The notes: generated by a model from the sequence alone, not told the origin. DNA of 18,646 nucleotides from JAEUMW01 sp039807745 (GCA_039807745.1 JBDHRV010000065.1:1-18646); one strand, 5' to 3'. Positions 6,535 through 17,304 are shown, counted from the first letter of the stretch. Made by a program: numbers and translations.

Positions 6535-7901
6535 CGCGCGCTCGCCGTCGCAGCCTGCTCAACGCTCTGCGCAATCTCTTCCGCCCAGCGCTGTACCTGT
6601 CCATGCGACCGTCCTTCCACCATGACCCGGATCAGAGGCTCGGTGCCGGACGCACGCAGCAGAACCCGACCCTCGCCGTGCAGGTCGCCTTCCGCGGCGT
6701 CGAGCGCCGCACGCACGTCCGGCGCCTGCTGAAAATCGAAACGCTCCGGTACCCGGACGTTGATCAGGATCTGCGGATACAGTTCCACCGGACTCGCCAG
6801 TTCGGCGAGCGCGTGCCCGCTCTCCCGTATCGCCCACAGCACCTGGAGCGCCGAGACGATGCCGTCGCCGGTCGTGTGCTTGTCGAGGCAGATGATATGG
6901 CCGGAGTTCTCGCCGCCCAGGGTCCAGCCCTTTTCGAGCAGAAGTTCGAGCACGTAACGGTCGCCCACCTTGGCGCGCGCGAACGGGATGCCGAGGCGTC
7001 CCAGTGCGTGCTCGAGCGCGAGATTGGTCATCTGCGTGCCGACCACACCGCCCGCCAGCGCATCCAGCCCCTGACGATGGGCTGCGATGACGTACAGGAG
7101 CTGGTCGCCGTCGTAGGTGTTGCCCGCGTCGTCGACCATGACCAGGCGGTCGCCGTCGCCGTCGAAGGCGATCCCGTACTGCGCGCCGTGTTCGCGCACC
7201 GCGCGCCGCAGCCCCTCGGGATGCACCGCGCCGCATCCTTCGTTGATGTTGAGGCCATCGGGCTGACTGCCGATCGCGACGACGTCCGCGCCCAGCTCGT
7301 GGAACACCGGGCGGGCGATGTGATAGGTCGCGCCGTGCGCGGAATCGAGCACCACCTTGAGCCCGCGCAGGTCGAGCGAGTTCGGAAAGGTGCTCTTGCA
7401 GAACTCTATGTAGCGCCCCGCTGCGTCGTTGACGCGCCACGCCTTGCCCAGCTTGGCGGAGGCAGCGCACGCGATCGGCTCTTCGAGCCGTGCCTCGATC
7501 GCGCGCTCGGTTACGTCGGGCAGCTTGTCGCCGCCAGCCGAGAAGAACTTGATCCCGTTGTCCTCGAAGGGGTTGTGCGAGGCGCTGATCACGATGCCTG
7601 CGGAAAGGCGCAGCGCCCGCGTCAGGTACGCCACCGCCGGCGTGGGCATCGGACCGGCGAGGTACACGTCCACGCCTGCGGCCGACAGTCCTGCCTGCAA
7701 CGCCGACTCAAGCATGTAGCCCGAGATGCGCGTGTCCTTGCCGATCAGCACCGCCGGGTGATCGCCGTTGCGACGCGCCCTGCCCTCGCCCACCAGCACC
7801 TTGCCCGCCGCGTAGCCCAGGTGCATCACGAACTCGGGGGTGATGGGTTCCTCCCCCACGCGGCCCCGCACGCCATCCGTACCGAAGTATTTTCTATTCA
7901 T
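6531..7901 (-). CDS. glmM: Phosphoglucosamine mutase
   Basis: GlmM converts glucosamine 6-phosphate to glucosamine 1-phosphate, on the route to UDP-N-acetylglucosamine for peptidoglycan and lipopolysaccharide. The 456-residue protein carries the whole alpha-D-phosphohexomutase set: N-terminal YFGTDGVRG (5-13), the catalytic phosphoserine S108 in SASHNP, the magnesium loop DGDGDR (247-252), the sugar-binding GGENSGH (329-335) and the C-terminal phosphate-binding RASGTEP (416-422). The ATG at 7901 overlaps the end of folP by 8 bases, and its own stop overlaps the start of the lipoprotein gene, so all three are likely co-translated. The Shine-Dalgarno is weak, fitting coupling to folP. folP-glmM adjacency is conserved in proteobacteria. 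Confidence 0.98.
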   Translation of the reverse strand: MNRKYFGTDGVRGRVGEEPITPEFVMHLGYAAGKVLVGEGRARRNGDHPAVLIGKDTRISGYMLESALQAGLSAAGVDVYLAGPMPTPAVAYLTRALRLSAGIVISASHNPFEDNGIKFFSAGGDKLPDVTERAIEARLEEPIACAASAKLGKAWRVNDAAGRYIEFCKSTFPNSLDLRGLKVVLDSAHGATYHIARPVFHELGADVVAIGSQPDGLNINEGCGAVHPEGLRRAVREHGAQYGIAFDGDGDRLVMVDDAGNTYDGDQLLYVIAAHRQGLDALAGGVVGTQMTNLALEHALGRLGIPFARAKVGDRYVLELLLEKGWTLGGENSGHIICLDKHTTGDGIVSALQVLWAIRESGHALAELASPVELYPQILINVRVPERFDFQQAPDVRAALDAAEGDLHGEGRVLLRASGTEPLIRVMVEGRSHGQVQRWAEEIAQSVEQAATASAR

Positions 7902-8727
7902 GGTCCAATTCTATCGCGCCGTAAACCGCGAGGGCATCCCGGGTCGCCCCCACGTCGTGCACTCTTACGATCGCCGCACCCCGGTAGACGGCGACCAGCG
8001 CCGCCGCGACGCTGGAGGGAACGCGCTCCCCGACATTCCTGGCGGTGATCGTTCCGAGCACCGACTTGCGCGACAGGCCGGCCAGCACCGGCAGTCCCAG
8101 CGCCGTGACCTTGTCGAGATGTCGCAGCAGATCGATATTGTGTGCCTTGGTCTTGCCGAAACCGAATCCCGGATCGATGACGATGCGTTCGCGATCGATA
8201 CCCGCGGCCTCGCACGCCGCGATGCGATCGTGCAGGAACGCGCACACCTCACCCACCACGTCCCCATACTTCGGATCGAGCTGCATGGTTTGCGGCGTGC
8301 CGCGCATGTGCATGAGGCACACTGCCGCATCCGAGCGCACCACCGCGTCCAGCGCGCCCGGCTCGCGCAGCGCCTTCACGTCGTTCACCATGCTGGCACC
8401 CGCCGCCAGCGCCGCCACCATCACCTCGGGCTTGTAGGTGTCGATCGAGAGTGGAACCGGGCTGTCGGCGATGCGTTCGAGCACGGGAAGCACCCGATCC
8501 AGTTCCTCTGCTGCCGGCACGGGAGCCGCGCCGGGCCGAGTCGACTCCCCCCCGATATCCAGGATATCGGCGCCTTCGTCCATGAGCTGCCGTGCCTGCC
8601 GTACTGCCGCCTCGACCGACCCGAAACTGCCGCCATCCGAGAAGGAGTCGGGCGTCACGTTGACGATGCCCATCACGAGCGGTCGGGTAAGCGCAAGGCG
8701 AAACCGCCCGCACGCCAGCTCACGCAT
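7894..8727 (-). CDS. folP: Dihydropteroate synthase
   Basis: FolP joins 4-aminobenzoate to the pterin diphosphate in folate synthesis and is the sulfonamide target. The 277-residue TIM-barrel protein has NVTPDSFSDGG (23-33), ESTRPG (61-66), SIDT (94-97), ND (115-116), MHMRGTP (139-145), DPGFGFGK (185-192), GLSRKS with K221, and RVHDV (255-259). The ATG at 8727 gives an N-terminus matching the family, but it has no Shine-Dalgarno and lies three bases after the T-run of an intrinsic terminator. Later in-frame starts (GTG and ATG at codons 18-19) would cut into the first strand and also lack a Shine-Dalgarno. How it is translated is unclear; the product itself is not in doubt. Confidence 0.97.
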   Translation of the reverse strand: MRELACGRFRLALTRPLVMGIVNVTPDSFSDGGSFGSVEAAVRQARQLMDEGADILDIGGESTRPGAAPVPAAEELDRVLPVLERIADSPVPLSIDTYKPEVMVAALAAGASMVNDVKALREPGALDAVVRSDAAVCLMHMRGTPQTMQLDPKYGDVVGEVCAFLHDRIAACEAAGIDRERIVIDPGFGFGKTKAHNIDLLRHLDKVTALGLPVLAGLSRKSVLGTITARNVGERVPSSVAAALVAVYRGAAIVRVHDVGATRDALAVYGAIELDHE

Positions 8728-8730
8728 ACG

Positions 8731-8757
8731 AAAAAAAGGCCGGGTGGTGGCCCGGCC
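8731..8757 (-). terminator. Intrinsic terminator between ftsH and folP
   Basis: On the minus strand a perfect 7-bp stem GGCCGGG / CCCGGCC (8738-8744 and 8751-8757 in plus coordinates) encloses a 6-base loop and is followed directly by seven T residues (8731-8737). It lies 18 bases after the ftsH stop and should end the rlmE-ftsH transcript. It is the clearest intrinsic terminator in the window. Confidence 0.9.
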
Positions 8758-8775
8758 GGTTTGCTGGGTGATGGG

Positions 8776-10665
<1,890 letters not shown>

Positions 10666-10719
10666 GTTCACTCCTAGAAACCTATGCTTGACAAAGTCGA
10701 ACGATCGATTCTAAACCCA

Positions 10720-11400
10720 TTATCCGGTACTGTCACAGCCGGGTGCGGCCCCATCAAGCGGCTCCCATGCCAATTCCTCACCGCTCAAAGGCGTAAGACC
10801 GAGCAGGTAGAATTCGCTCGAACTGTCGCGCGAAGCCTTGGGTTTACGCGTGTGCACCGTCTTGAACGACCGATCCATGCGCATCCGCAATGCCTCCAAC
10901 CCCTCGCCGTGAAACGCTTTGACTAGGAACGCCCCGTGCGGTTTCAACCATTGCAGTGCGAAGTCCAGCGCCCGCTCCGCCAGCGCGATCGCACGCGCCT
11001 GATCCGTCACTGCCACACCCGACAGATTGGGGGCCATGTCGGAGAGTACAAGATCAGGTCGACCGCCAGCCAGGATCGTCTCGAGCTTCTCCCACACCGC
11101 CTGCTCCCGAAAATCCCCGCGCACGAAGGTGACGCCCGGAAGGGGCGCCACCTCGACCACGTCGACGGCAATCACCCGCCCGGCCGCGCCGACCGCGGCG
11201 GCGGCGGCCTGCGACCAGCCGCCCGGCGCAGCGCCCAGGTCGACGACGGTCATACCCGGCTTGATGAGACGATCCCGCCGCGCGATTTCGAGGAGCTTGA
11301 ACGCGGCACGCGAGCGGTAGCCCTGGTCCCTGGCCTGGCGCACGTAGGGATCGGTCAGGTGCCGGTGCAGCCAGGCCTTGCTGGTCTTGTTCCGCTTCAT
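10720..11400 (-). CDS. rlmE: 23S rRNA (uridine-2552) 2'-O-methyltransferase
   Basis: RlmE (also RrmJ or FtsJ) uses S-adenosylmethionine to methylate U2552 in the A-loop of 23S rRNA late in large-subunit assembly. The 226-residue protein has the SAM-binding DLGAAPGGWSQ (54-64) and the K-D-K-E tetrad: K35 in RSRAAFKL, D121 in LSDMAPN, K161 in LVKAF and E196 in SSSEFYL. Its length is slightly above the E. coli enzyme because of a short C-terminal extension (about 206-226). The ATG at 11400 begins at MKRNKTSKAW, as in relatives. It is divergent from yhbY, with only 37 bases between the starts, and is followed by ftsH, a conserved pairing. Confidence 0.97.
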   Translation of the reverse strand: MKRNKTSKAWLHRHLTDPYVRQARDQGYRSRAAFKLLEIARRDRLIKPGMTVVDLGAAPGGWSQAAAAAVGAAGRVIAVDVVEVAPLPGVTFVRGDFREQAVWEKLETILAGGRPDLVLSDMAPNLSGVAVTDQARAIALAERALDFALQWLKPHGAFLVKAFHGEGLEALRMRMDRSFKTVHTRKPKASRDSSSEFYLLGLTPLSGEELAWEPLDGAAPGCDSTG

Positions 11401-11437
11401 CGCCTACACTCTCACCGCCTGCGATCTGCCCGCCCCG

Positions 11438-11917
11438 ATGACGCCGACCACACGCCTCCTTTCCCCAGCCGAGCGCCGGGTGCTCCGCGCACGCGCCCAC
11501 CCTCTGCAGCCGGTCGTGATCGTGGGTTCGAAAGGGCTGACAGAGTCCGTGCTGAAGGAAGCGGAGATCGCCCTCAAGAGCCACGAGCTGATCAAGATCA
11601 AGCTCGCATCGGATGACCGCGAGGAGCGGGCGAGCCAGTTCCTGACCCTTACCACGGCGCTTTCCGCAAGCCCGGTGCAGCAGATCGGCAAGATCGCCGT
11701 CCTCTATCGCGAGAAGCCGGAAGAACCGAAAGCGCCGGCGCCGCGCACGAGGGCTCCCGCGGCGGCGTCTCGATCATCCCGGGCACGCACCGCCAGCCGA
11801 CCTCCGTCCTCCACCCCGAAGCGCAATCGGGGGCGATCCGGCGCAGCACCCGCCAAATCCCCACCGCGCGCACCGCTCCGCCCGCGCGCCGCGCGCAGAC
11901 CGCGGCCCCGTCCCTAG
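11438..11917 (+). CDS. yhbY: Ribosome-associated CRM-domain protein YhbY, with basic tail
   Basis: YhbY proteins bind pre-50S particles through a CRM RNA-binding domain. Residues 8-95 form that domain, with the GxxG loop VGSKGLTE (G30, G33) and the conserved SHELIKIKLA (48-57). After residue 95 a tail of about 64 residues is almost only Pro, Ala, Arg, Ser and Lys. The E. coli protein, about 97 residues, lacks it. I chose the ATG at 11438 (159 residues); an upstream frame from 11378 would overlap the rlmE start and add unrelated residues. No clear Shine-Dalgarno is visible. It is the only plus-strand gene here, divergent from rlmE and convergent with the DUF4149 gene, sharing stop-codon bases. 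Confidence 0.92.
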   Translation: MTPTTRLLSPAERRVLRARAHPLQPVVIVGSKGLTESVLKEAEIALKSHELIKIKLASDDREERASQFLTLTTALSASPVQQIGKIAVLYREKPEEPKAPAPRTRAPAAASRSSRARTASRPPSSTPKRNRGRSGAAPAKSPPRAPLRPRAARRPRPRP

Positions 11918-12369
11918 ACGGCGTGCCGGCGCAGCAGGACCACCAGGGCGCCTCCGAGCACGCAGTTCAACAGGTAGACGCCGCTCGCGACGCCGTGCCA
12001 GCCAACGAAGCGGCCGCGCAGTGCGCTCTGCATGACATCCGCCGGCGCGACCGCCGCCTTGAGACCGGCCAGGATCGGCTGGATGCCGAACTCCCCGATC
12101 ACGGTGAGCGCAGCCATTGCTGCCGTCAACCCGAGCAGCAGCCGCGAGCCCGGATGCCCGCGTATCAGGTGCAGCAGGACGAAGCACGCTGCGCAGGCCA
12201 GGCCGACATAGGCAGCCACGGTGAACAGCCGTCCCGCGACGGCGCCTGCCAGCATCCGGTCCGGCAGAATACGGAAGAGCGCAGGAGCGATCAGCAGCCC
12301 CGTGGTCCAGAGCGATCCCACCCAGAGCGTGACCGTCAGCGTCTGCAGATCGCGCGAAAACCCCCTCAA
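11914..12369 (-). CDS. DUF4149 (TMEM205-like) membrane protein
   Basis: This 151-residue protein has four hydrophobic helices (about 10-32, 48-69, 76-100 and 125-146). The opening LQTLTVTLWVGSLWTTGLLIAPALF (8-32 region) matches the DUF4149 family, whose biochemical role is not established to my knowledge. The only usable start is a TTG at 12369: no ATG or GTG exists between the upstream stop and the first helix. A Shine-Dalgarno is not obvious. It begins 21 bases after greA and probably ends the carA-carB-greA transcript. This position, between greA and yhbY, is common in betaproteobacteria. Its stop overlaps the convergent yhbY stop. Confidence 0.85.
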   Translation of the reverse strand: MRGFSRDLQTLTVTLWVGSLWTTGLLIAPALFRILPDRMLAGAVAGRLFTVAAYVGLACAACFVLLHLIRGHPGSRLLLGLTAAMAALTVIGEFGIQPILAGLKAAVAPADVMQSALRGRFVGWHGVASGVYLLNCVLGGALVVLLRRHAV

Positions 12370-12390
12370 GCTCGGCCGCCCGCCCGCAAC

Positions 12391-12867
12391 TCAAATATAC
12401 TTGACGTCGAGGATCTCGTACTCGCGCAACCCCCCCGGCGCCTGCACCTCCGCCACCTCGCCGGCGTACTTGCCGACCAGCGCCCGCGCCAGCGGCGAGG
12501 TGATCGAGATCTTGCCGAGCTTGATGTCGGCTTCGTCCTCGCCCACGATCTGATAGGTGACGACCTCGCGGCTATCCATGTCCTCGAGCTCCACCGTCGC
12601 CCCGAACACGCAGCGACCATCGGCATCGAGCAGCACCGGGTTGATGATCTGGGCGTTGCCGAGCTTCGCTTCGAGCTCGGCGATGCGCCCCTCGATGAAG
12701 CTCTGACGTTCCTTGGCAGCGTGGTACTCGGCATTCTCCGACAAGTCGCCATGCGCGCGCGCCTCGGCGATGGCGTTGATCACGGCCGGCCGGTCGGCGC
12801 TCTTGAGACGGGTGAGTTCGGCGCGCAGCAGTTCGGCGCCGGTGACAGTCAGGGGAATCTTCTGCAT
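12391..12867 (-). CDS. greA: Transcription elongation factor GreA
   Basis: GreA enters the secondary channel of backtracked RNA polymerase and stimulates cleavage of the misaligned 3' end. The 158-residue protein is of normal length. It has an N-terminal coiled coil (about 1-77) whose tip carries acidic residues D41 and E44 in GDLSENAEYHAAKERQ, and a C-terminal FKBP-like domain (about 84-158) with SPLARALVGKYAGEV (124-138). The ATG at 12867 has GGGAA upstream and lies 17 bases after carB. The same frame is open far upstream across carB, but that extension is an artefact. carA-carB-greA co-location is also known in Pseudomonas. Confidence 0.98.
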   Translation of the reverse strand: MQKIPLTVTGAELLRAELTRLKSADRPAVINAIAEARAHGDLSENAEYHAAKERQSFIEGRIAELEAKLGNAQIINPVLLDADGRCVFGATVELEDMDSREVVTYQIVGEDEADIKLGKISITSPLARALVGKYAGEVAEVQAPGGLREYEILDVKYI

Positions 12868-12884
12868 GCTGTTCCCGCAGGATG

Positions 12885-15800
12885 CTAGGCCGCGGCTTCG
12901 GCCAACTGCCGGTGCAGACCCTGCACGTCGTACGGCCGCAACCCGGTAACGTGCTGCAGACCGACGCAGGCCGCGCGCGCTTCCGCCATCGTCGTGTAGT
13001 ACGTGATGCGCCCCTGCACGGCGGCGTGGCGGATGTAGTAGGAATCCTGGACGGCGTTGCGCCGTTCTTCGACGGTATTGATGATGAGTGCGATCTCCCC
13101 GTTCTTGACCAGATCCACGACGTGGGGCCGGCCTTCGGTCATCTTGTTCACCGGCGTCACGCGCAAACCGGCTGCAGTCAGCGCCGCGGCCGTGCCACGG
13201 GTCGCGTACAGCGCGAAACCGAGCTCGGACAGCGCCCGCCCGACCTCGACCGCGCGTGGCCGGTCGGACTGCCGGACGCTGATAAAGACGTTGCCGGAGG
13301 TGGGAAGTTTCACGCCCGCCGCGAGCTGCGACTTCACGAACGCTTCGGCGAAGCTCTCGCCCACGCCCATCACCTCCCCGGTGGACTTCATCTCGGGACC
13401 GAGAATGGTGTCGACCCCGGGAAACTTGATGAACGGGAACACCGCCTCCTTCACCGAAAAGTAATCCGGGATCACCTCGGTGAGCACGCCCTGCGCGGCC
13501 AGCTTCTTGCCCGTCATGCAGCGGGCGGCGATCTTCGCCAGCGGCAGCCCGGTCGCCTTCGACACGAAGGGGACGGTGCGCGAGGCACGCGGATTCACCT
13601 CCAGCACGTACACCGTGCCGTCCTGGATGGCGAACTGCACGTTCATGAGCCCGACGACGTCGAGCGCCCGCGCCATGGCCACGGTCTGCCGGCGCAGCTC
13701 CGACTGCATCTCCTGCGAGAGACTGAAGGGCGGCAGCGAACACGCGGAATCTCCCGAGTGCACACCCGCTTGCTCGATGTGCTCCATGATGCCGCCGATC
13801 ACGACGTCGGTGCCGTCGGCGAGCGCGTCGACATCCACCTCCGTCGCGTCGTTGAGAAAGCGGTCGAGCAGCACCGGCGACTCGTTCGACACCTTCACCG
13901 CCTCGCGCATGTAGCGCTCGAGATCGTGCGGGTCGTGCACGATCTCCATCGCCCTGCCGCCCAGCACGTAGCTCGGACGCACGACCAGCGGATAGCCGAT
14001 CTCCTCGGCGAGCGCGATCGCCTCGCGCTCCGCGCGCGCGGTGCGGTTGGGCGGCTGCTTGAGGTCGAGCGCGTGCAGCATCTGCTGGAAGCGCTCGCGG
14101 TCTTCCGCGCGGTCGATCATGTCCGGGCTGGTGCCGATGATCGGCACGCCGTTCGCCGCAAGGTCGCGCGCGAGCTTGAGCGGCGTCTGACCGCCGTACT
14201 GCACGACCACGCCCCAGGGTTTCTCCACGTGCACGATCTCGAGCACGTCCTCGAGGGTGAGCGGCTCGAAGTACAGGCGATCCGACGTGTCGTAGTCGGT
14301 CGACACCGTCTCCGGATTGCAGTTGACCATCAGCGTCTCGAAGCCGTCCTCGCGCAGGGCGAGCGCGGCGTGCACGCAACAGTAGTCGAATTCGATGCCC
14401 TGACCGATGCGGTTCGGTCCGCCGCCCAGCACCATGACCTTCTTGCGGTCGCTCGGTGCCGCCTCGCACTCTTCCTCGTACGTCGAGTAGAGATAAGCGG
14501 TGCCGGTGGCAAACTCGCCCGCGCAGGTGTCGACGCGCTTGTACACGGGGCGGATGCCGAAGCGCCGGCGTGCGTCGCGGACCTCTGATTCCGTGGTCTT
14601 CAGCAGCTTGGCAAGACGACGGTCGGAGAATCCCTTGCGCTTCAACCGCCGCAAGTGCTCGGCGTCGAGCTCCGCCAGCGAGCGGTCGTCCAGGTCCGTC
14701 TCGATGTCGACGATTTCCTTGATCTGCGCCAGAAACCACGGGTCGATGCGGGTCAGCGCATGCACTTTCTCCAGCGTGAAGCCGTTCTCGAACGCGTCCC
14801 CGACGTACCAGATGCGCTCGGGGCCGGGCTCGCCCAGCTCCTTCTCGATGATCTGGAAGTCGGTCGTCTTCTGGTTCAGGCCATCGACGCCGACTTCGAG
14901 GCCGCGCAGCGCCTTCTGGAACGACTCCTGGAAGGTGCGCCCGATCGCCATCACCTCGCCGATCGACTTCATCTGCGTGGTGAGGCGATTGTTCGCCTGC
15001 GGGAACTTCTCGAACGCGAAACGCGGGACCTTCGTCACGACGTAGTCGATCGACGGTTCGAAGGACGCCGGCGTCACACCGCCCGTGATCTCGTTCTTGA
15101 GTTCGTCCAGCGTGTAGCCCACCGCGAGCTTGGCGGCGATCTTCGCGATCGGGAAACCGGTCGCCTTCGAAGCAAGGGCGGAGGAGCGCGACACGCGCGG
15201 ATTCATCTCGATCACCACCATGCGCCCGGTCGCCGGGTCGATCGCAAACTGCACGTTCGAGCCGCCGGTGTCGACGCCGATCTCGCGCAGCACCGCGATC
15301 GACGCGTTGCGCATGATCTGGTATTCCTTGTCCGTCAGTGTCTGCGCCGGCGCCACCGTGATCGAGTCGCCCGTGTGCACGCCCATCGGATCGAGGTTCT
15401 CGATCGAGCACACGATGATGCAGTTGTCGCGCGCGTCGCGCACCACCTCCATCTCGAACTCTTTCCAGCCGATCACCGACTCCTCGATGAGAAGTTCCTT
15501 GGTCGGCGAGGCTTCCAGCCCGCGGTCGCAGATGGTCACGAACTCCTCGCGGTTGTAGGCGATGCCGCCGCCCGATCCGCCGAGGGTGAAGGACGGCCGG
15601 ATCACCGTCGGATAACCGACCATGGCCTGCACCTGGAGCGCTTCCTCCAGCGAGTGGGCGAGCGCGGAGCGCGGACACTCGAGCCCGATGCGCTGCATCG
15701 CGAGCTTGAATTTCTCGCGATCCTCGGCCTTGTCGATCGCCTCCTTGCGGGCGCCGATCATCTCGACGCCGTAACGCTCCAGCACGCCGTGCTTCGCCAA

Positions 15801-16103
15801 GTCGAGCGCGCAGTTGAGCGCGGTTTGCCCGCCCATCGTCGGCAGCAGCGCATCCGGCCGCTCGATCTCGATCACCTTCGCCACCATCTGCCACGTCACC
15901 GGCTCGATGTAGGTGGCATCCGCCATCTCCGGATCGGTCATGATGGTGGCGGGATTGGAGTTGACGAGAACGACGCGATAGCCTTCCTCGCGCAGCGCCT
16001 TGCACGCCTGCGCGCCGGAATAGTCGAACTCGCACGCCTGGCCGATCACGATCGGACCGGCACCGATGATCAGGATGCTGTGCAGGTCGGTGCGCTTCGG
16101 CAT
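12885..16103 (-). CDS. carB: Carbamoyl-phosphate synthase large subunit
   Basis: CarB makes carbamoyl phosphate from bicarbonate, ammonia passed from CarA, and two ATP, feeding arginine and pyrimidine synthesis. At 1072 residues it is within one residue of the E. coli subunit. The two ATP-grasp halves are visible: the first with RPSFTLGGSGGG (169-180), the second opening near 560 with GGGPNRIGQGIEFDY. An oligomerisation region lies between them, and from about 935 there is a methylglyoxal-synthase-like allosteric domain with ATRGTA and VNKMTEGRP, where nucleotide effectors bind. It begins one base after the carA stop, so translation is coupled. The gene is intact, with no frameshift and no intervening ORF, unlike the Pseudomonas carA-orf-carB arrangement. 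Confidence 0.99.
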   Translation of the reverse strand: MPKRTDLHSILIIGAGPIVIGQACEFDYSGAQACKALREEGYRVVLVNSNPATIMTDPEMADATYIEPVTWQMVAKVIEIERPDALLPTMGGQTALNCALDLAKHGVLERYGVEMIGARKEAIDKAEDREKFKLAMQRIGLECPRSALAHSLEEALQVQAMVGYPTVIRPSFTLGGSGGGIAYNREEFVTICDRGLEASPTKELLIEESVIGWKEFEMEVVRDARDNCIIVCSIENLDPMGVHTGDSITVAPAQTLTDKEYQIMRNASIAVLREIGVDTGGSNVQFAIDPATGRMVVIEMNPRVSRSSALASKATGFPIAKIAAKLAVGYTLDELKNEITGGVTPASFEPSIDYVVTKVPRFAFEKFPQANNRLTTQMKSIGEVMAIGRTFQESFQKALRGLEVGVDGLNQKTTDFQIIEKELGEPGPERIWYVGDAFENGFTLEKVHALTRIDPWFLAQIKEIVDIETDLDDRSLAELDAEHLRRLKRKGFSDRRLAKLLKTTESEVRDARRRFGIRPVYKRVDTCAGEFATGTAYLYSTYEEECEAAPSDRKKVMVLGGGPNRIGQGIEFDYCCVHAALALREDGFETLMVNCNPETVSTDYDTSDRLYFEPLTLEDVLEIVHVEKPWGVVVQYGGQTPLKLARDLAANGVPIIGTSPDMIDRAEDRERFQQMLHALDLKQPPNRTARAEREAIALAEEIGYPLVVRPSYVLGGRAMEIVHDPHDLERYMREAVKVSNESPVLLDRFLNDATEVDVDALADGTDVVIGGIMEHIEQAGVHSGDSACSLPPFSLSQEMQSELRRQTVAMARALDVVGLMNVQFAIQDGTVYVLEVNPRASRTVPFVSKATGLPLAKIAARCMTGKKLAAQGVLTEVIPDYFSVKEAVFPFIKFPGVDTILGPEMKSTGEVMGVGESFAEAFVKSQLAAGVKLPTSGNVFISVRQSDRPRAVEVGRALSELGFALYATRGTAAALTAAGLRVTPVNKMTEGRPHVVDLVKNGEIALIINTVEERRNAVQDSYYIRHAAVQGRITYYTTMAEARAACVGLQHVTGLRPYDVQGLHRQLAEAAA

Positions 16104-16104
16104 G

Positions 16105-17268
16105 TCAGGCTTGCGCCGTGCGCGCGGTGCGCGGTGCGCTGACTCTCGCTGCCGCGAGATCCTCGACGAAGCGGTCGAAGAGATAGTCGACGTCGTGCGG
16201 GCCCGGGCTCGCCTCCGGGTGACCCTGGAAGCAGAACGCGGGTCGATCGACGAAGCGGAAGCCCTGCAGGCTGCCGTCGAAGAGCGACACGTGGGTTACT
16301 TTCATATTCGCCGGAAGTGTCGCCGCGTCCACTGCGAAGCCGTGGTTCTGGCTCGTGATCAGCACGCGTCCCGACTCCACGTCCTGCACCGGATGGTTCG
16401 CCCCGTGGTGGCCGAACTTCATCTTGAGCGTCTTCGCACCCGCCGCGAGCGCCAACAGCTGATGGCCGAGGCAGATGCCGAAGAGCGGCAGCCCCAGGTC
16501 GAGAAACTCGCGGATGGCGCGGATCGCATAGTCGCAGGGCTCGGGATCGCCCGGCCCGTTCGACAGAAACACGCCGTCCGGGCGCATCTCCAGCACCTGT
16601 TCGGCGGGCGTCTGCGCCGGCACCACCGTGACCCGGCAGCCGCGGCTCGCCAGCTTGCGCAGAATGTTGTTCTTGATGCCGTAGTCGTAGGCGACGACGT
16701 GGTAGCGAAACGATGGGGTCGCGAATCCCTGACCGAGCGCCCACTCGCCCTCGTTCCACGCGAATGCGCGGGTGCAGCTCACAACACGGGCGAGGTCCAT
16801 CCCTGCAAGACCGGGAAACCCGCGGGCGAGCGCCACCGCCTTTGCCTCATCCGGTGCGCCAGCCATGACGCAGCCGTTCTGCGCGCCGCGCTCGCGCAGG
16901 ATGCGGGTCAGCCGGCGGGTGTCGATGTCCGCGATGGCGACGACTCCTTCGCGCTGCAGGTACTGCTCGAGGGTCATCGTCATCCGGAAGTTGCTCGCGA
17001 GCACGGGCAGGTCGCGAACCACGAGGCCGGCCGCAAACACGCGATGCGATTCGACGTCCTCGTCGTTGACGCCGGTGTTGCCGATGTGGGGATAGGTCAG
17101 CGTGACGAGTTGGCGGCAGTAGGAGGGATCGGTGAGGATCTCCTGGTAGCCGGTCATCGCCGTGTTGAAGACGACCTCACCGACTGTTTCACCCGCCGCG
17201 CCGATGGCTGCGCCCCGGAAAATCGTCCCGTCGGCAAGCGCAAGAATCGCGGGCAGACGTGACGGCAA
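16105..17268 (-). CDS. carA: Carbamoyl-phosphate synthase small subunit
   Basis: CarA is the glutaminase subunit that releases ammonia and channels it to CarB. From a TTG at 17268 it is 387 residues. The N-terminal domain has ALADGTIFRG (10-19) and TGYQEILTDPSY (39-50). The class I amidotransferase domain has C266 in GICLGHQ, plus H350 and E352 in FQGHPEASPGP, the complete catalytic triad. The TTG is chosen because GGAG (17274-17277) lies five bases upstream and the product then begins like other CarA proteins. The frame is open further upstream, but that part runs through the promoter and into dapB. The gene leads the carA-carB-greA-DUF4149 transcript. Confidence 0.96.
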   Translation of the reverse strand: MPSRLPAILALADGTIFRGAAIGAAGETVGEVVFNTAMTGYQEILTDPSYCRQLVTLTYPHIGNTGVNDEDVESHRVFAAGLVVRDLPVLASNFRMTMTLEQYLQREGVVAIADIDTRRLTRILRERGAQNGCVMAGAPDEAKAVALARGFPGLAGMDLARVVSCTRAFAWNEGEWALGQGFATPSFRYHVVAYDYGIKNNILRKLASRGCRVTVVPAQTPAEQVLEMRPDGVFLSNGPGDPEPCDYAIRAIREFLDLGLPLFGICLGHQLLALAAGAKTLKMKFGHHGANHPVQDVESGRVLITSQNHGFAVDAATLPANMKVTHVSLFDGSLQGFRFVDRPAFCFQGHPEASPGPHDVDYLFDRFVEDLAAARVSAPRTARTAQA

Positions 17269-17304
17269 GGCAACTCCGGAAGTCGATGAAGGCTTTACGC
17301 ACAA

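Noticed and set aside
12882..14588. A 568-residue plus-strand frame opposite carB, and similar long plus frames at 14655-16142 and 16066-17262
   Set aside because: All are antisense shadows of carB and carA with typical GC-driven composition and no recognisable domain.
12391..16035. A 1214-residue minus-strand open frame ending as GreA
   Set aside because: The last 158 residues are GreA; the upstream part is carB read in the wrong frame. GreA has its own ATG and Shine-Dalgarno.
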